A DNA stretch of 34,489 bases from Actinomycetes bacterium (GCA_023565505.1 JAIMBI010000031.1:1-34489), one strand, 5' to 3'. Shown: positions 23,464-31,345, counted from the stretch's first letter. Numbers and translations are program-made. The notes: a model not told the origin generated them from the sequence alone.

Positions 23464-24057
23464 TTACTTGGCCGCGGGCGCCGCGTGCTGCATGGTGGCC
23501 GGCAGCCACTTGCCGAAGCTCGCGATGTGACCCCAGATGGCCTCGTAGCCCGTGAACAGCCAGACGATAGCCGAGATGCCGAGGATGACGGCCGTCACGA
23601 TGGCCAGCCAGCGGACCTTGCGCCACTGGAGGGACGGCAGCGTCAGGATGCCGCCCAGTCCGGCGCTGATGTAACCCAACCCCGCGATGGCCGGTTCCTG
23701 CGTCATGTGCAGGCTCATCAGCCGGAGCCCCACGATGACGGCCATGATACCGCCGAAGAGGCCGTACATCGAGGGGATGAGCGGCTCCCACTCGAAGGTG
23801 AGCGTGACTGCGGCGGCGAGGAACGCGGTGCTCAGGAACGCGGCCGGTTCGCCGAAGGCGACGTTGTAGCCGCCGGGCAGCGGCCAGCCGGTGATCATCG
23901 CCACGGCCGTGATGAGACCCAAAAGACCGACGGCGAAGAACCCTGCGGCCCAGCTGCGGCGCTCGCCGGGTGCCGGGTCGACGTAGAGGTAGTGCGCCAG
24001 GAGAGCCAACCCCGCCGCTAGGTTGACGAGCATCACGCCGATGAAGTCGATAAACAT
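23464..24057 (-). CDS. DUF981-like multi-pass membrane protein
   Basis: A 197-residue hydrophobic protein with about six membrane helices. The opening is MFIDFIGVMLVNLAAGLALL, and a conserved-looking loop is GWPLPGGYNVAFGEPAAFLS. Overall pattern and length resemble the DUF981 family of bacterial/archaeal membrane proteins of unknown function. The start is decided by the ribosome binding site: AGGGAGG ends directly before an upstream in-frame ATG at 24066 (no spacing) but lies nine bases before the ATG at 24057, which is chosen. A terminator follows at 23413-23442. Confidence 0.75.
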   Translation of the reverse strand: MFIDFIGVMLVNLAAGLALLAHYLYVDPAPGERRSWAAGFFAVGLLGLITAVAMITGWPLPGGYNVAFGEPAAFLSTAFLAAAVTLTFEWEPLIPSMYGLFGGIMAVIVGLRLMSLHMTQEPAIAGLGYISAGLGGILTLPSLQWRKVRWLAIVTAVILGISAIVWLFTGYEAIWGHIASFGKWLPATMQHAAPAAK

Positions 24058-24468
24058 GATATCCATCCTCCCTGCCGCCCCCGCTTCCCGGGGGTCGGCC
24101 GACCGTTTTTCTCCTCGGCTCGACTGTAGTCCACGCCCAGGGAAGGACCCATTGCCCTTGGTCCCCGGTTTGTTCCGGCGATGGTTCCCGTTTGCATGGC
24201 CCTTCGGCGTGGGGCGGCGGGTCGACCGCTGCCGCATGGTGGGCCGACCGTCGGCTGGCCGGGTGTCCGGAGGGGACGGACCCCGGCCGCCGTCCGGGCC
24301 CCTGCCGCCAGTTTGCCGTAATGCGCCGAAACCTAACAAATTATGGTAGGTTGAAGGCAAGGGGGCGACGGCCCGCCCGGCGGCGCCGGGCCGTGTCGTC
24401 CACCGAATTTCTTGGCCGTGGGCACCGGAGATGGCCGGTCTTGCCACCGCGAAGGGAGGGGTCATCTC
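24058..24468. other. 411-bp divergent intergenic region with an AT-rich inverted repeat
   Basis: No gene. The only clearly AT-rich patch is 24320-24352, which holds the inverted repeat AACCTA/TAGGTT with 11-base spacing (24330-24352), preceded by TTGCCG (24314-24319). TTGCCG with a 17-base spacer to ACAAAT is a possible weak promoter for the 87-aa gene. The start of the region carries the DUF981-like ribosome binding site; a TACAGT near 24120-24130 on the minus strand may be its -10 box. Confidence 0.45.
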
Positions 24469-24732
24469 ATGATGGCACGGAGTGATACGGTCTCCATGGT
24501 TCATCGGGCGTTTGCGGCCCTGAACGCGGCGTGGGAGGTCTGGGACGCCACGGCGGATCCGGAATTCTGGGATGCCGCCAACGCCCAGCTCTCGGCGGCC
24601 ATGAGCCTGGCCCAGGCGGCCGTCCGGGACGCGAAGCGGGCGCAGGGTTACCCGGTCCACGGGTCGGAGTTCCGTCTGCCCTGGCTGGCGCGGCCGCGTG
24701 CCGCGCGGCATCCGATGGCCCGTGCGTCCTGA
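24469..24732 (+). CDS. Small 87-aa protein, unknown
   Basis: An 87-residue protein with mostly helical, Ala-rich sequence (HRAFAALNAAWEVWDATAD, then AQLSAAMSLAQAAVRDAKRA) and a short basic C-terminus. No membrane segment, no signal and no Cys. No family recognised. The ATG at 24469 (an ATGATG pair) follows AAGGGAGGGG. A textbook intrinsic terminator begins 41 bases after its TGA, so it is a monocistronic transcription unit and very likely a real gene. The leader contains an AT-rich inverted repeat about 120 bases upstream. Confidence 0.75.
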   Translation: MMARSDTVSMVHRAFAALNAAWEVWDATADPEFWDAANAQLSAAMSLAQAAVRDAKRAQGYPVHGSEFRLPWLARPRAARHPMARAS

Positions 24733-25092
24733 CCGGCCCGCCGGCGGAAGACGGGTCGGGCCGTGCGACCGGGGAACGCCTCGCCGAGGCGTTCCTTGTT
24801 TGTTTACCGGGGGCGTTGCAGGCGGCGGTGCGATGGTTCCCCGGGGCGGTTCCGACCGTAGTCGTCCCCGAGCCGACAGCCTTCGGCTAAAATGTCGAGA
24901 TAGGTTGGCCGCAGAGCCACCGGAGGGGCGGTCGGGCGCGTTATGGATCATGGCGAGCGGAAGGTTCGGGGCGAGTCCTTCGTCCCCACGAACGAACGGG
25001 AGGCCCCCCGGCCTCCGGGATCGGAGCGGGGGTTGCCGTCCCGCCGGGCCCGCGCCGCGAGGAGCACGGGGCGAGGCGGAAGGAAGGGTGGC
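24733..25092. other. 360-bp intergenic region: terminator, then LCP promoter and leader
   Basis: It contains the terminator of the 87-aa gene (24773-24805) and a TAAAAT hexamer at 24888-24893, the best -10 candidate for the LCP gene (no good -35). From 24943 the LCP frame is open: an ATG there would add 50 hydrophilic, Arg-rich residues to the protein. I keep this as leader or possible cytoplasmic N-terminal extension. Confidence 0.5.
24773..24805 (+). terminator. Intrinsic terminator after the 87-aa gene
   Basis: A perfect stem, GGAACGCCTC with GAGGCGTTCC around GCC, followed by TTGTTTGTTT. It is the clearest rho-independent terminator of the window. Confidence 0.92.
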
Positions 25093-26343
25093 ATGCGGCG
25101 CATACGCTGGGGACGGCTTATCGGCAGCGTGCTAGGCCTGGGCGTTCTGGCCGGCGCGGCCTACGGCTATCACTACTATCTGGCCACGCGCAACGCGCTC
25201 GTGACGGCGCCCGTCGTCCGGGCCAATCCCGGGCCCTTCCAGGGCCGGGTGACCATCCTCCTTCTGGGCGAAGGCCTGGTGCAGGCCGGCAACCAGGACA
25301 TCAAGAATCCAAACGCTCCCGACCAGACCGACACCATGATGCTGGTCAGCCTCGACCCGAAGACGGGCGACGCGGGCGTGGTGTCCATCCCCCGCGACAC
25401 CCTCGTGGATCTGCCCGAGGCCGGGGGACGGGCGAAGATCAACGACGCGAACTTCGTCGGGGGCCCCAAGCTGGCCGTCAAAGTCGTGGAGCAGACCCTC
25501 GGCGTACCGGTGGACTACTATCTGGAGACCACCATCTGGAATTTCCCCAAGATCGTGGACGCCCTGGGCGGCCTGACCGTCGACGTGCCGTATCCCATGC
25601 ATTACGGCAGCGCGACCGGCCCCGGCGCCTATCTCAACATCAACCTCAACCCCGGCGTCCAGCACCTCGACGGGCAGCAGGTGCTGGAGTTCGTGCGCTT
25701 CCGTCAGGAGGCCCTCGGGGACATCGGCCGGATCCAGCAGCAGCAGTACATCGTCCGGCTCATCCTGAAGAAGCTGTTGACGCCGCAGGAGATCACCAAG
25801 CTGCCGGAAGTCGTGGGCATGCTCCGTCAGGACATCACCGCGACCAACCTCTCCACGCAGCAGATGCTGGCGCTCGGCCTGTGGGGTTCGCACGTCAACG
25901 TGTCCGCGGTGCGGTTCGCGACGCTCCCAGGCGCGCCGGCGACCATCGGCGGGGTCGACTACTGGGTGCTGGACCGGAACCTGATCCGCCCCTTGCTCGA
26001 CGAAGTCCTCCTGGGCCGCTTCAGCCGGTCGGATCGGGCCCAGATCCACGTGGTGGTGCGGTCGGGGACGATGACCCTTGCCGGGGCGGAGCAGGTGGCG
26101 GCTTGGTTGCGGCGCCAGGGCTTTTCCGTCGGTCCAGTGGTCTGGGCCAACCAGCACGACCACCAGACCACCACGGTGGTCGACTACACCGGCGACAAGT
26201 ACCTCGCCCACCGGCTGGCGGCGGCGCTGGGGGGCCAGGGGACGACGTCCGTACAGGAAGTCCCCTATCACGACGTACCCGGCGTGGACCTCGTCATCAC
26301 CACCGGAACCGACCTTCATCTGAACCCGCACGCCACCGTCTAG
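25093..26343 (+). CDS. LytR-CpsA-Psr (LCP) family cell-wall protein with LytR_C domain
   Basis: 416 residues: a membrane anchor at about 9-30, an LCP catalytic domain (about 50-200) and a C-terminal LytR_C-like domain (about 318-410, beginning AQIHVVVRSGTMTLAGAEQVAAWL). The LCP core shows DQTDTMMLVSLDP, VVSIPRDTLVDLP (Arg101, Asp102), KINDANFVGGP, and LDGQQVLEFVRFRQEALGDIGR. LCP enzymes attach anionic glycopolymers to peptidoglycan at the outer face of the membrane, which supports a Gram-positive-type host. The usual GxDxR motif reads LGEGLVQAG, a deviation. The ATG at 25093 has AAGGAAGGG upstream. An earlier ATG at 24943 would give a 466-residue form with a basic cytoplasmic tail. Confidence 0.88.
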   Translation: MRRIRWGRLIGSVLGLGVLAGAAYGYHYYLATRNALVTAPVVRANPGPFQGRVTILLLGEGLVQAGNQDIKNPNAPDQTDTMMLVSLDPKTGDAGVVSIPRDTLVDLPEAGGRAKINDANFVGGPKLAVKVVEQTLGVPVDYYLETTIWNFPKIVDALGGLTVDVPYPMHYGSATGPGAYLNINLNPGVQHLDGQQVLEFVRFRQEALGDIGRIQQQQYIVRLILKKLLTPQEITKLPEVVGMLRQDITATNLSTQQMLALGLWGSHVNVSAVRFATLPGAPATIGGVDYWVLDRNLIRPLLDEVLLGRFSRSDRAQIHVVVRSGTMTLAGAEQVAAWLRRQGFSVGPVVWANQHDHQTTTVVDYTGDKYLAHRLAAALGGQGTTSVQEVPYHDVPGVDLVITTGTDLHLNPHATV

Positions 26344-26425
26344 CCCGCCGGTCGTGCCCCGACGGGCCTCACCGCCGGGTCGACCGGGCCGGCGCGCGGG
26401 GGACCTTCGGCCATGGACGTTCCGA

Positions 26426-26447
26426 CCCCGTCATGGTACATGAGGGG
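26426..26447 (+). promoter_or_regulatory. Imperfect palindrome upstream of pntAA
   Basis: CCCC-G-TCATG, a GTA centre, then CATGA-GGGG: 9 paired positions with one bulged base, about 150 bases before the pntAA start, in the 252-base gap after the LCP gene. It may be an operator; no promoter hexamers were assigned. Confidence 0.3.
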
Positions 26448-26595
26448 CGTGGGTCGTGTGGCGGTCGTCCCGGACGTGATGGGACCAGAGACGGCCGTTG
26501 CGGCGGCCGTCCGCCCGGTGAGGCATGCGGTGGCGTCAACCGGGGCCGCCGCGAGACCCGCGCGAGGAACGACCACACAGGAAGAGGGAAGGTCG

Positions 26596-27774
26596 ATGAG
26601 AATCGGGGTGGTCCGGGAGACGGCGCCCGGGGAGCGTCGGGTCTCGCTGGTACCGGACGGCGTCGCGCGGCTCGTCCGGGCTGGGCATGCGGTGTTCGTC
26701 CAGTCCGGGGCGGGAGCCGCCTCCTATTATCCCGACGAACAGTACGTCAAAGCCGGCGCCACCGTCACGGAGGACCCGTCTATCGTCTTCGGCGCCGACG
26801 TCGTGCTTCACATCCGGCCCTCGCCGGACGGGGAACCGGGCCGGAGTTGGCCGGTGCCCGGGGCGGTGCTGGTCGGGACGCTCGCCCCCCTGAGCGACCC
26901 GCGTCTGACGGCGCGCGCCGCCCAGACGGGCCTGACCGCCTTTAGTCTCGACACGATGCCCCGTATCAGCCGCGCTCAAAGCATGGACGTCCTCAGCTCC
27001 ATGAGCACCATCGCCGGCTATTACGCCGTGGTCTGGGCGGCCAGTCGGCTGCCCAAGCTGTTTCCGCTCCTGATGACGGCCGCGGGGACCATCGCGCCGG
27101 CCCGCGTCCTGGTGCTGGGCGCCGGGGTGGCCGGGCTGCAGGCCATCGCGACCGCCCATCGCCTGGGCGCGACGGTTCAGGCTTTCGACACGCGCCCCGT
27201 CGTCAAGGAGCAGGTCGAAAGCCTGGGGGCGAGCTTCCTCACCTTGGACGTCACCGGGGCTCAGACCGCCGAGGGCTACGCCCAGCAGCTGGCGGAGGAC
27301 GTGCACGCCCGGGAGCTGGCGCTGCTCCGGGATCCGGTGGCGGCCGCGGACGTGGTCGTCACGACCGCGCAGGTGCCGGGGAGTCGGGCGCCGGAGTTGG
27401 TCACGGCCGACATGGTCGACGCCATGCGGCCGGGGTCCGTCATCGTCGACTTGGCGGCCGAGACGGGGGGGAACTGTGCCCGTTCGGTCCCCGGCGAGGT
27501 GGTGGAGGCCGGCGGCGTCACCGTCTTCGCACCGCTCAACGTGCCCTCGCTCATGCCCGTCCATGCGAGCCAGCTCTATTCCCGCAACGTCGTCAACTTC
27601 CTGACCCACCTGATCGAGCGGGGCCTCTCCCGGCCGGAGAGTGGGGGGGCTTGGCGATGGGACGCGCAGGACGAGATCTGTCGCCGGACCTGCGTGGCGC
27701 ACGCGGGCGAGATCCTCCACGAGGCGGTGCGGGAGCGTCTTGCGCAGAAAGGGGGCGACGCCGATGCACGCTGA
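26596..27774 (+). CDS. pntAA: NAD(P) transhydrogenase subunit alpha part 1 (PntAA)
   Basis: A 392-residue NAD(H)-binding domain I of proton-translocating transhydrogenase, related to alanine dehydrogenase. Start MRIGVVRETAPGERRVSLVPDGV; Rossmann motif VLVLGAGVAGLQAIATAHRLGA with the NAD-selecting acidic residue in FDTRPVVKEQV; mobile-loop region DVVVTTAQVPG; VDLAAETGGNC; and NVPSLMPVHASQLYSRN. It faces the cytoplasm and passes hydride from NADH to NADP+ bound on PntB. ATG at 26596 after AGGAAGAGGGAAGG. It overlaps pntAB by 11 bases. The split alpha subunit follows the Rhodospirillum-type three-gene arrangement. Confidence 0.95.
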   Translation: MRIGVVRETAPGERRVSLVPDGVARLVRAGHAVFVQSGAGAASYYPDEQYVKAGATVTEDPSIVFGADVVLHIRPSPDGEPGRSWPVPGAVLVGTLAPLSDPRLTARAAQTGLTAFSLDTMPRISRAQSMDVLSSMSTIAGYYAVVWAASRLPKLFPLLMTAAGTIAPARVLVLGAGVAGLQAIATAHRLGATVQAFDTRPVVKEQVESLGASFLTLDVTGAQTAEGYAQQLAEDVHARELALLRDPVAAADVVVTTAQVPGSRAPELVTADMVDAMRPGSVIVDLAAETGGNCARSVPGEVVEAGGVTVFAPLNVPSLMPVHASQLYSRNVVNFLTHLIERGLSRPESGGAWRWDAQDEICRRTCVAHAGEILHEAVRERLAQKGGDADAR

Positions 27775-28069
27775 TCTCCTCGTCGAGATCTACGTCTTCG
27801 TCCTGGCGGTGTTCGTGGGGTTCCAGCTCATATCCAAGGTCCCGTCCGTCCTCCACACGCCGCTGATGTCGGCGACGAACGCCATCCACGGCATCATCCT
27901 GGTGGGGGCCGTCACGCTCTTGACGGCCGTGCACGGCGGACTGGTGGTGATCGGCGGGCTCGCGGTCTTTCTGGCGACCCTCAACGTGGTGGGCGGCTTC
28001 GTCGTGACCGACCGGATCCTGGAGATGTTCCGCAAGTCGCCCGACGGCGGGGCGGGGCGATCCGCATGA
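27764..28069 (+). CDS. pntAB: NAD(P) transhydrogenase subunit alpha part 2 (PntAB)
   Basis: A 101-residue membrane protein with three to four helices: EIYVFVLAVFVGFQLISKVP, then LHTPLMSATNAIHGIILVGA and GGLAVFLATLNVVGGFVVTDRIL. These are the standard PntAB motifs (TPLMSxTNAIHG, NVVGGFxVTDRML). It forms part of the proton channel with PntB. The ATG lies within the end of pntAA, and the TGA overlaps the pntB ATG by four bases. Confidence 0.95.
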   Translation: MHADLLVEIYVFVLAVFVGFQLISKVPSVLHTPLMSATNAIHGIILVGAVTLLTAVHGGLVVIGGLAVFLATLNVVGGFVVTDRILEMFRKSPDGGAGRSA

Positions 28070-29454
28070 GTACGCTGACGGCGTGGGCTTACCTGGCGAC
28101 GACCGTGCTCTTCATTCTGGGCGTCATGCGCCTGCGTTCGCCGGCCACCGCACGGTCCGGCAACTTCCTGTTGGCCGCGGGCATGCTCGTGGCCCTGGTC
28201 GTCACGTTCGTGGACGACGGCATCAACCCCTGGCCGGTGATGACGGCGGCGGTGGTGTTGGGGGGCGTGGCGGGCACGGTGTCGGCCCGCTTGGTGCGGA
28301 TGACCGCGATGCCGCAGATGGTGGCCCTGTTCAACGGTATGGGAGGCGGAGCGGCCGCCCTGGTGTCGGCGGGTGAGACCATCCCCCGCTGGTTCGGCGG
28401 CTCCGTCGCGCCGAACGATGCCGCCGCAGCCGTGGCCCTGTTCACGGTGGCGATCGGGTCGATAAGCTTTGCGGGCAGTCTCATTGCCTTCCTCAAACTC
28501 CAGGAATGGATGGAGACCCGGCCCATCACCTACCGCGGTCAGCACTGGGTGAACGCCGTGCTGCTCGCGGTCATCGTCGGGGTCGGCGTCTACTTGATCG
28601 CCGCGGGCTCCGGCGGGGGCCCCTGGTTCCTGGTGTTCCTGGGGGCGTCCGTGCTGCTGGCCCTGTCCGTGGTGGTATCGATCGGAGGGGCCGACATGCC
28701 GGTCGTCATCTCCCTCCTGAATGCGTTGACCGGCCTCGCGGCCGCGGCCACAGGGTTCCTCCTGGCCAACAACGTCCTCATCATCGCGGGTGCCCTGGTG
28801 GGCGCCTCGGGGACCATCCTCACCCAGCTGATGAGCCGCGCGATGAATCGACCGTTGTCGAACGTGCTGTTCGGCGCGTTCGGGCAGATCCAGGCGGGCG
28901 CCGGCCCGGCGACGGTCACGGGGACGGTCCAGACGGCCGATGTCGAGGACGTCGCCATGCTCCTGGCGTATGCGCGGCGGGTCATCGCCGTACCGGGTTA
29001 CGGGCTGGCCGTGGCCCGGGCCCAACAGGAAGTCCGGCAGTTGATGGAAAAACTCGAAGCCCGGGGCGTGGACTTCCGGTTCGCCATCCACCCCGTCGCC
29101 GGGCGGATGCCCGGGCACATGAACGTGCTGCTCGCCGAGGCCAACGTGCCGTACGACAAACTGTACGAAATGGAGGCCATCAACCCGGAGTTTCCCAACA
29201 CGGACGTCGCGCTGGTCATCGGGGCCAACGACGTCACCAATCCTGCCGCCCGGAACGAACCCAACAGCCCGTTGTACGGGATGCCCATCCTCAACGTGGA
29301 TCAGGCCGCGCGGATCATCGTGCTCAAACGGAGCATGAACCCCGGCTTTGCCGGCATCGACAATCCCCTGTACACCAATCCCAAGACGTCCATGCTCTTC
29401 GGGGACGCCAAGGAATCATTGACCAAGCTCATCCGCGCGTTGGACGAGGTGTAG
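28066..29454 (+). CDS. pntB: NAD(P) transhydrogenase subunit beta (PntB)
   Basis: A 462-residue protein with an N-terminal membrane half (about nine helices, including FNGMGGGAAALVS and ADMPVVISLLNALTGLAAAATGF) and a C-terminal NADP(H)-binding domain III. The latter carries GYGLAVARAQ, IHPVAGRMPGHMNVLLAEA, IGANDVTNPAA, GMPILNVDQA and KRSMNPGFAGIDNPL. With PntAA/PntAB it couples inward proton flow to NADPH formation. The start overlaps pntAB (ATGA). A strong GC hairpin follows 13 bases after the stop. Confidence 0.96.
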   Translation: MSTLTAWAYLATTVLFILGVMRLRSPATARSGNFLLAAGMLVALVVTFVDDGINPWPVMTAAVVLGGVAGTVSARLVRMTAMPQMVALFNGMGGGAAALVSAGETIPRWFGGSVAPNDAAAAVALFTVAIGSISFAGSLIAFLKLQEWMETRPITYRGQHWVNAVLLAVIVGVGVYLIAAGSGGGPWFLVFLGASVLLALSVVVSIGGADMPVVISLLNALTGLAAAATGFLLANNVLIIAGALVGASGTILTQLMSRAMNRPLSNVLFGAFGQIQAGAGPATVTGTVQTADVEDVAMLLAYARRVIAVPGYGLAVARAQQEVRQLMEKLEARGVDFRFAIHPVAGRMPGHMNVLLAEANVPYDKLYEMEAINPEFPNTDVALVIGANDVTNPAARNEPNSPLYGMPILNVDQAARIIVLKRSMNPGFAGIDNPLYTNPKTSMLFGDAKESLTKLIRALDEV

Positions 29455-29467
29455 GGGCGGAAGGACC

Positions 29468-29493
29468 GCCGGCCCCCCGCCCGGGGGGCCGGC
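29468..29493. terminator. Bidirectional terminator-like hairpin between pntB and the glutaredoxin fusion
   Basis: An 11-bp stem GCCGGCCCCCC/GGGGGGCCGGC with a 4-base loop lies between two convergent genes. On the plus strand TTCCTC follows; on the minus strand it begins 4 bases after the final TGA of the fusion gene. Confidence 0.7.
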
Positions 29494-29497
29494 TTCC

Positions 29498-30286
29498 TCA
29501 GTAGAGACCCAGCCGTTCCTTGAGCCAGCGGCGGTCGAAGCCGACGGTGACCGCGCCGTCCAGGTCGATGACCGGGATGCCGCGCCGACCCTGCGCCAGC
29601 GCGGTCATGCGGGGGCGCACGGCCGGGTCGGTCAGGGAATGGTCCACATAGGCGAAGCCGTATCGCGAAAGAAACTCTTTCGTCCCGAGGCACACGCTTC
29701 AGGTCGGGGCGGTGTAGAGCTCCAGCCGCGGCCAGGGCACCGAACGGCCGAGGGCGAACCCGGCGGTCGGGGCGTCCAGCGTGTCCGGCAGGGTCAGGGC
29801 ATAGCAGGTGAACCGCGCCACCGTGTCCGGACCCAACCAGACGGTGCGCAGGCGGTCGGTGTCGCCCCACGGCGTCTCGATGTCCAAGGCGGTCCACTCC
29901 CCGTACAGCCGCTGGGCCAGGACCGCGACCTCCTCGGGGGGCGGAGGCGGCGTCGCGCGCCCCGTCACGACACGGTAGCGGAAGCGGATGCGTCCGGCGG
30001 TGTGCCATTCCCGGAGTCGGGCGGCGGCTTCCTCCGTCTTGGCGACCAGCACCAATCCGCTGTCCGGGTCGGCGAGGCGGTGGACCACGCCCGGAGCCGG
30101 GCTGGTTTCCATCTCCGCCAACCAGCGATTGGTCTGGAGGAGGCGGTTGACCAGGGTGCCGCGCCCTGCCGCGTCACGCGGGTGGAGCGGGAGTCCGGGC
30201 GGCTTGTCGGCGACGAGAAAGGTCGGCCCTTCGTACCACAGATCCAGCGGACCCGTGTCGACGGGCAAGAGCGGGTGTTTTTCCAT
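29498..30286 (-). CDS. RluA-like domain fused through an in-frame TGA (putative selenocysteine) to a glutaredoxin domain
   Basis: Read through one TGA, this frame encodes 262 residues. Residues 1-190 resemble RluA pseudouridine synthases: LWYEGPTFLVADKPPGLPLHP, then GVVHRLADPDSGLVLVAKT and IRFRYRVVTGR. The catalytic HRLD is HRLA, and the later GRxHQxR motif is not visible, so this domain may be inactive. Residues 187-262 are a glutaredoxin: LELYTAPT, position 196 encoded by TGA (29699-29701), SVC, LGTKEFLSRYGFAYVD, the cis-Pro segment GIPVI and the GFDRRWL end. TGA replaces the first Cys of CxxC, giving UxxC. A hairpin at SECIS distance follows. ATG at 30286 has AAAGGAG nine bases upstream; no separate start with a ribosome binding site exists for the glutaredoxin part. 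Conventional reading would give a 195-aa protein and a 65-aa fragment (GTG at 29695) lacking its active site. Confidence 0.8.
29663..29688 (-). promoter_or_regulatory. Candidate bacterial SECIS element downstream of the in-frame TGA
   Basis: On the minus strand a perfect 7-bp stem, CGAAAGA and TCTTTCG with loop GTT, spans positions +20 to +36 counted from the U of UGA (29666-29682). It is extended by UCG/CGA with a 3-base bulge (+14 to +39). Bacterial SECIS elements lie in the coding sequence just past UGA, with the apical loop 16-37 bases away and a G among the first loop bases; this loop begins at +27 (G first) or +26 (G second). Function is inferred. Confidence 0.6.
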
Positions 30287-30323
30287 CCTGGCTCGCTCCT
30301 TTCGCCGGGGCGTCCGGGCGCCG

Positions 30324-31271
30324 TCACGCCGGCGGCCGGGGGATGGCGAGGTCGTCGGTGCGGACGGGCAACGGGCTCATCCTCTCGCCCAGGCCGGCAC
30401 GGCAGAGCGCTTCGTAGCCGACCCGGGCCCGATGCACGCGCTCGCGTCCCATCTGGATAGCCTGGGCCTCCCACTGCAGGCCGCTCGGGTAGATGTTGGG
30501 CGCGTTGCGCAGGCCGAACTTGAGATACACCGGGGCGGCGTACTGCACGAAGCCCGCGAGCTCCGCGTAACGGACGAAGCCCCCCACGTCGTCGGGGGCC
30601 TCGACGTAGATGTCCAGCGGGACGGTCGTGATGCGACGGATGGTGGCCAGCTGCTCGAGGGACAGGTCCGTCGGCACGTTGTAGGTCGCAATGCCGGTGT
30701 CGGCCCAGTGCCGGACGGCGATCGGGTTGGCGGCTCCCATCATGACGGAAACCTTGATGTGGAGGTCCGGGGGCCAGAGTCCCGCGGCACGGAGTTGCTG
30801 GGCCAGCACCAGCATGCCGTCGTCGGCCACCAGGACCGACCGGATGCCCCCCGCGTAGGCCCGGAGCGCGTCGTCCAGGGCGGCCCGCACGGCGCTCATC
30901 CCGCGCAGACGCGGCCGGACCACCCCGCCGTTGGGAGCCAGGTGCATCGCACCCGGCTCGAAGCCGGCGCGCGGGCCGAGAAAGAGGCTCACCTCCACCC
31001 CCGCGTCCCGGCCGATCCGCGCCATCTCCCGGATCTCGGCGTCCGTGAGCAGCTGGACGCCGCTGCCCTGGGAAACGCGGTGCACGGGACAATCCAGCCG
31101 GCGAGCCTCCTCCAGCACGGCCTCCAGGACCCGCGGCCCTTCGACCGACGGGATTTCGATGCGCCACGCGCCGCCGTCCCGAAAGCGGTGCGGACTGGGC
31201 TCGCCGAGGCCGTCGTCGGCGGGCAGGTTGAGCCGGGCCAGAAGGTCCCGGGCGTCGGGGAATGCTGTCAT
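30324..31271 (-). CDS. Peptidase U32-like TIM-barrel protein
   Basis: A 315-residue protein of alternating strand/helix pattern. Segments include WRIEIPSVEGPRVLEAVLEEA, VHRVSQGSGVQLLTDAEIREMARIGRDAG, IKVSVMMGAANPIAVRHWADTGIATYNVPTDLS, VPLDIYVEAPDDVGGFVRYAEL and YLKFGLRNAPNIYPSG. The layout and the ordered barrel strands resemble proteins annotated as U32 peptidases, whose true activities vary (several are hydroxylases or tRNA-modifying factors). No protease residues can be named. ATG at 31271 (MTAFPDARDLL). The RluA-glutaredoxin fusion starts 37 bases downstream, so they are probably one operon. Promoter candidate at 31346-31374. Confidence 0.65.
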   Translation of the reverse strand: MTAFPDARDLLARLNLPADDGLGEPSPHRFRDGGAWRIEIPSVEGPRVLEAVLEEARRLDCPVHRVSQGSGVQLLTDAEIREMARIGRDAGVEVSLFLGPRAGFEPGAMHLAPNGGVVRPRLRGMSAVRAALDDALRAYAGGIRSVLVADDGMLVLAQQLRAAGLWPPDLHIKVSVMMGAANPIAVRHWADTGIATYNVPTDLSLEQLATIRRITTVPLDIYVEAPDDVGGFVRYAELAGFVQYAAPVYLKFGLRNAPNIYPSGLQWEAQAIQMGRERVHRARVGYEALCRAGLGERMSPLPVRTDDLAIPRPPA

Positions 31272-31345
31272 GGTCCTGTCCTGCTCCCCTCGTGGGCTTC
31301 GGTGTCGGGTGCCGGGGTCGCTGCCCCCCACGGCGTCTCGAGACC

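Noticed and set aside
29498..29695. A separate 65-aa protein starting at GTG 29695
   Set aside because: It would start in the middle of a glutaredoxin active site, has no ribosome binding site, and lacks the first beta strand, which is present in frame just before the TGA.
29699..29701. TGA as an ordinary stop of a 195-aa RluA-like protein
   Set aside because: Not excluded, but disfavoured: glutaredoxin sequence continues on both sides of the codon, TGA replaces exactly the active-site Cys, and a SECIS-like hairpin follows.
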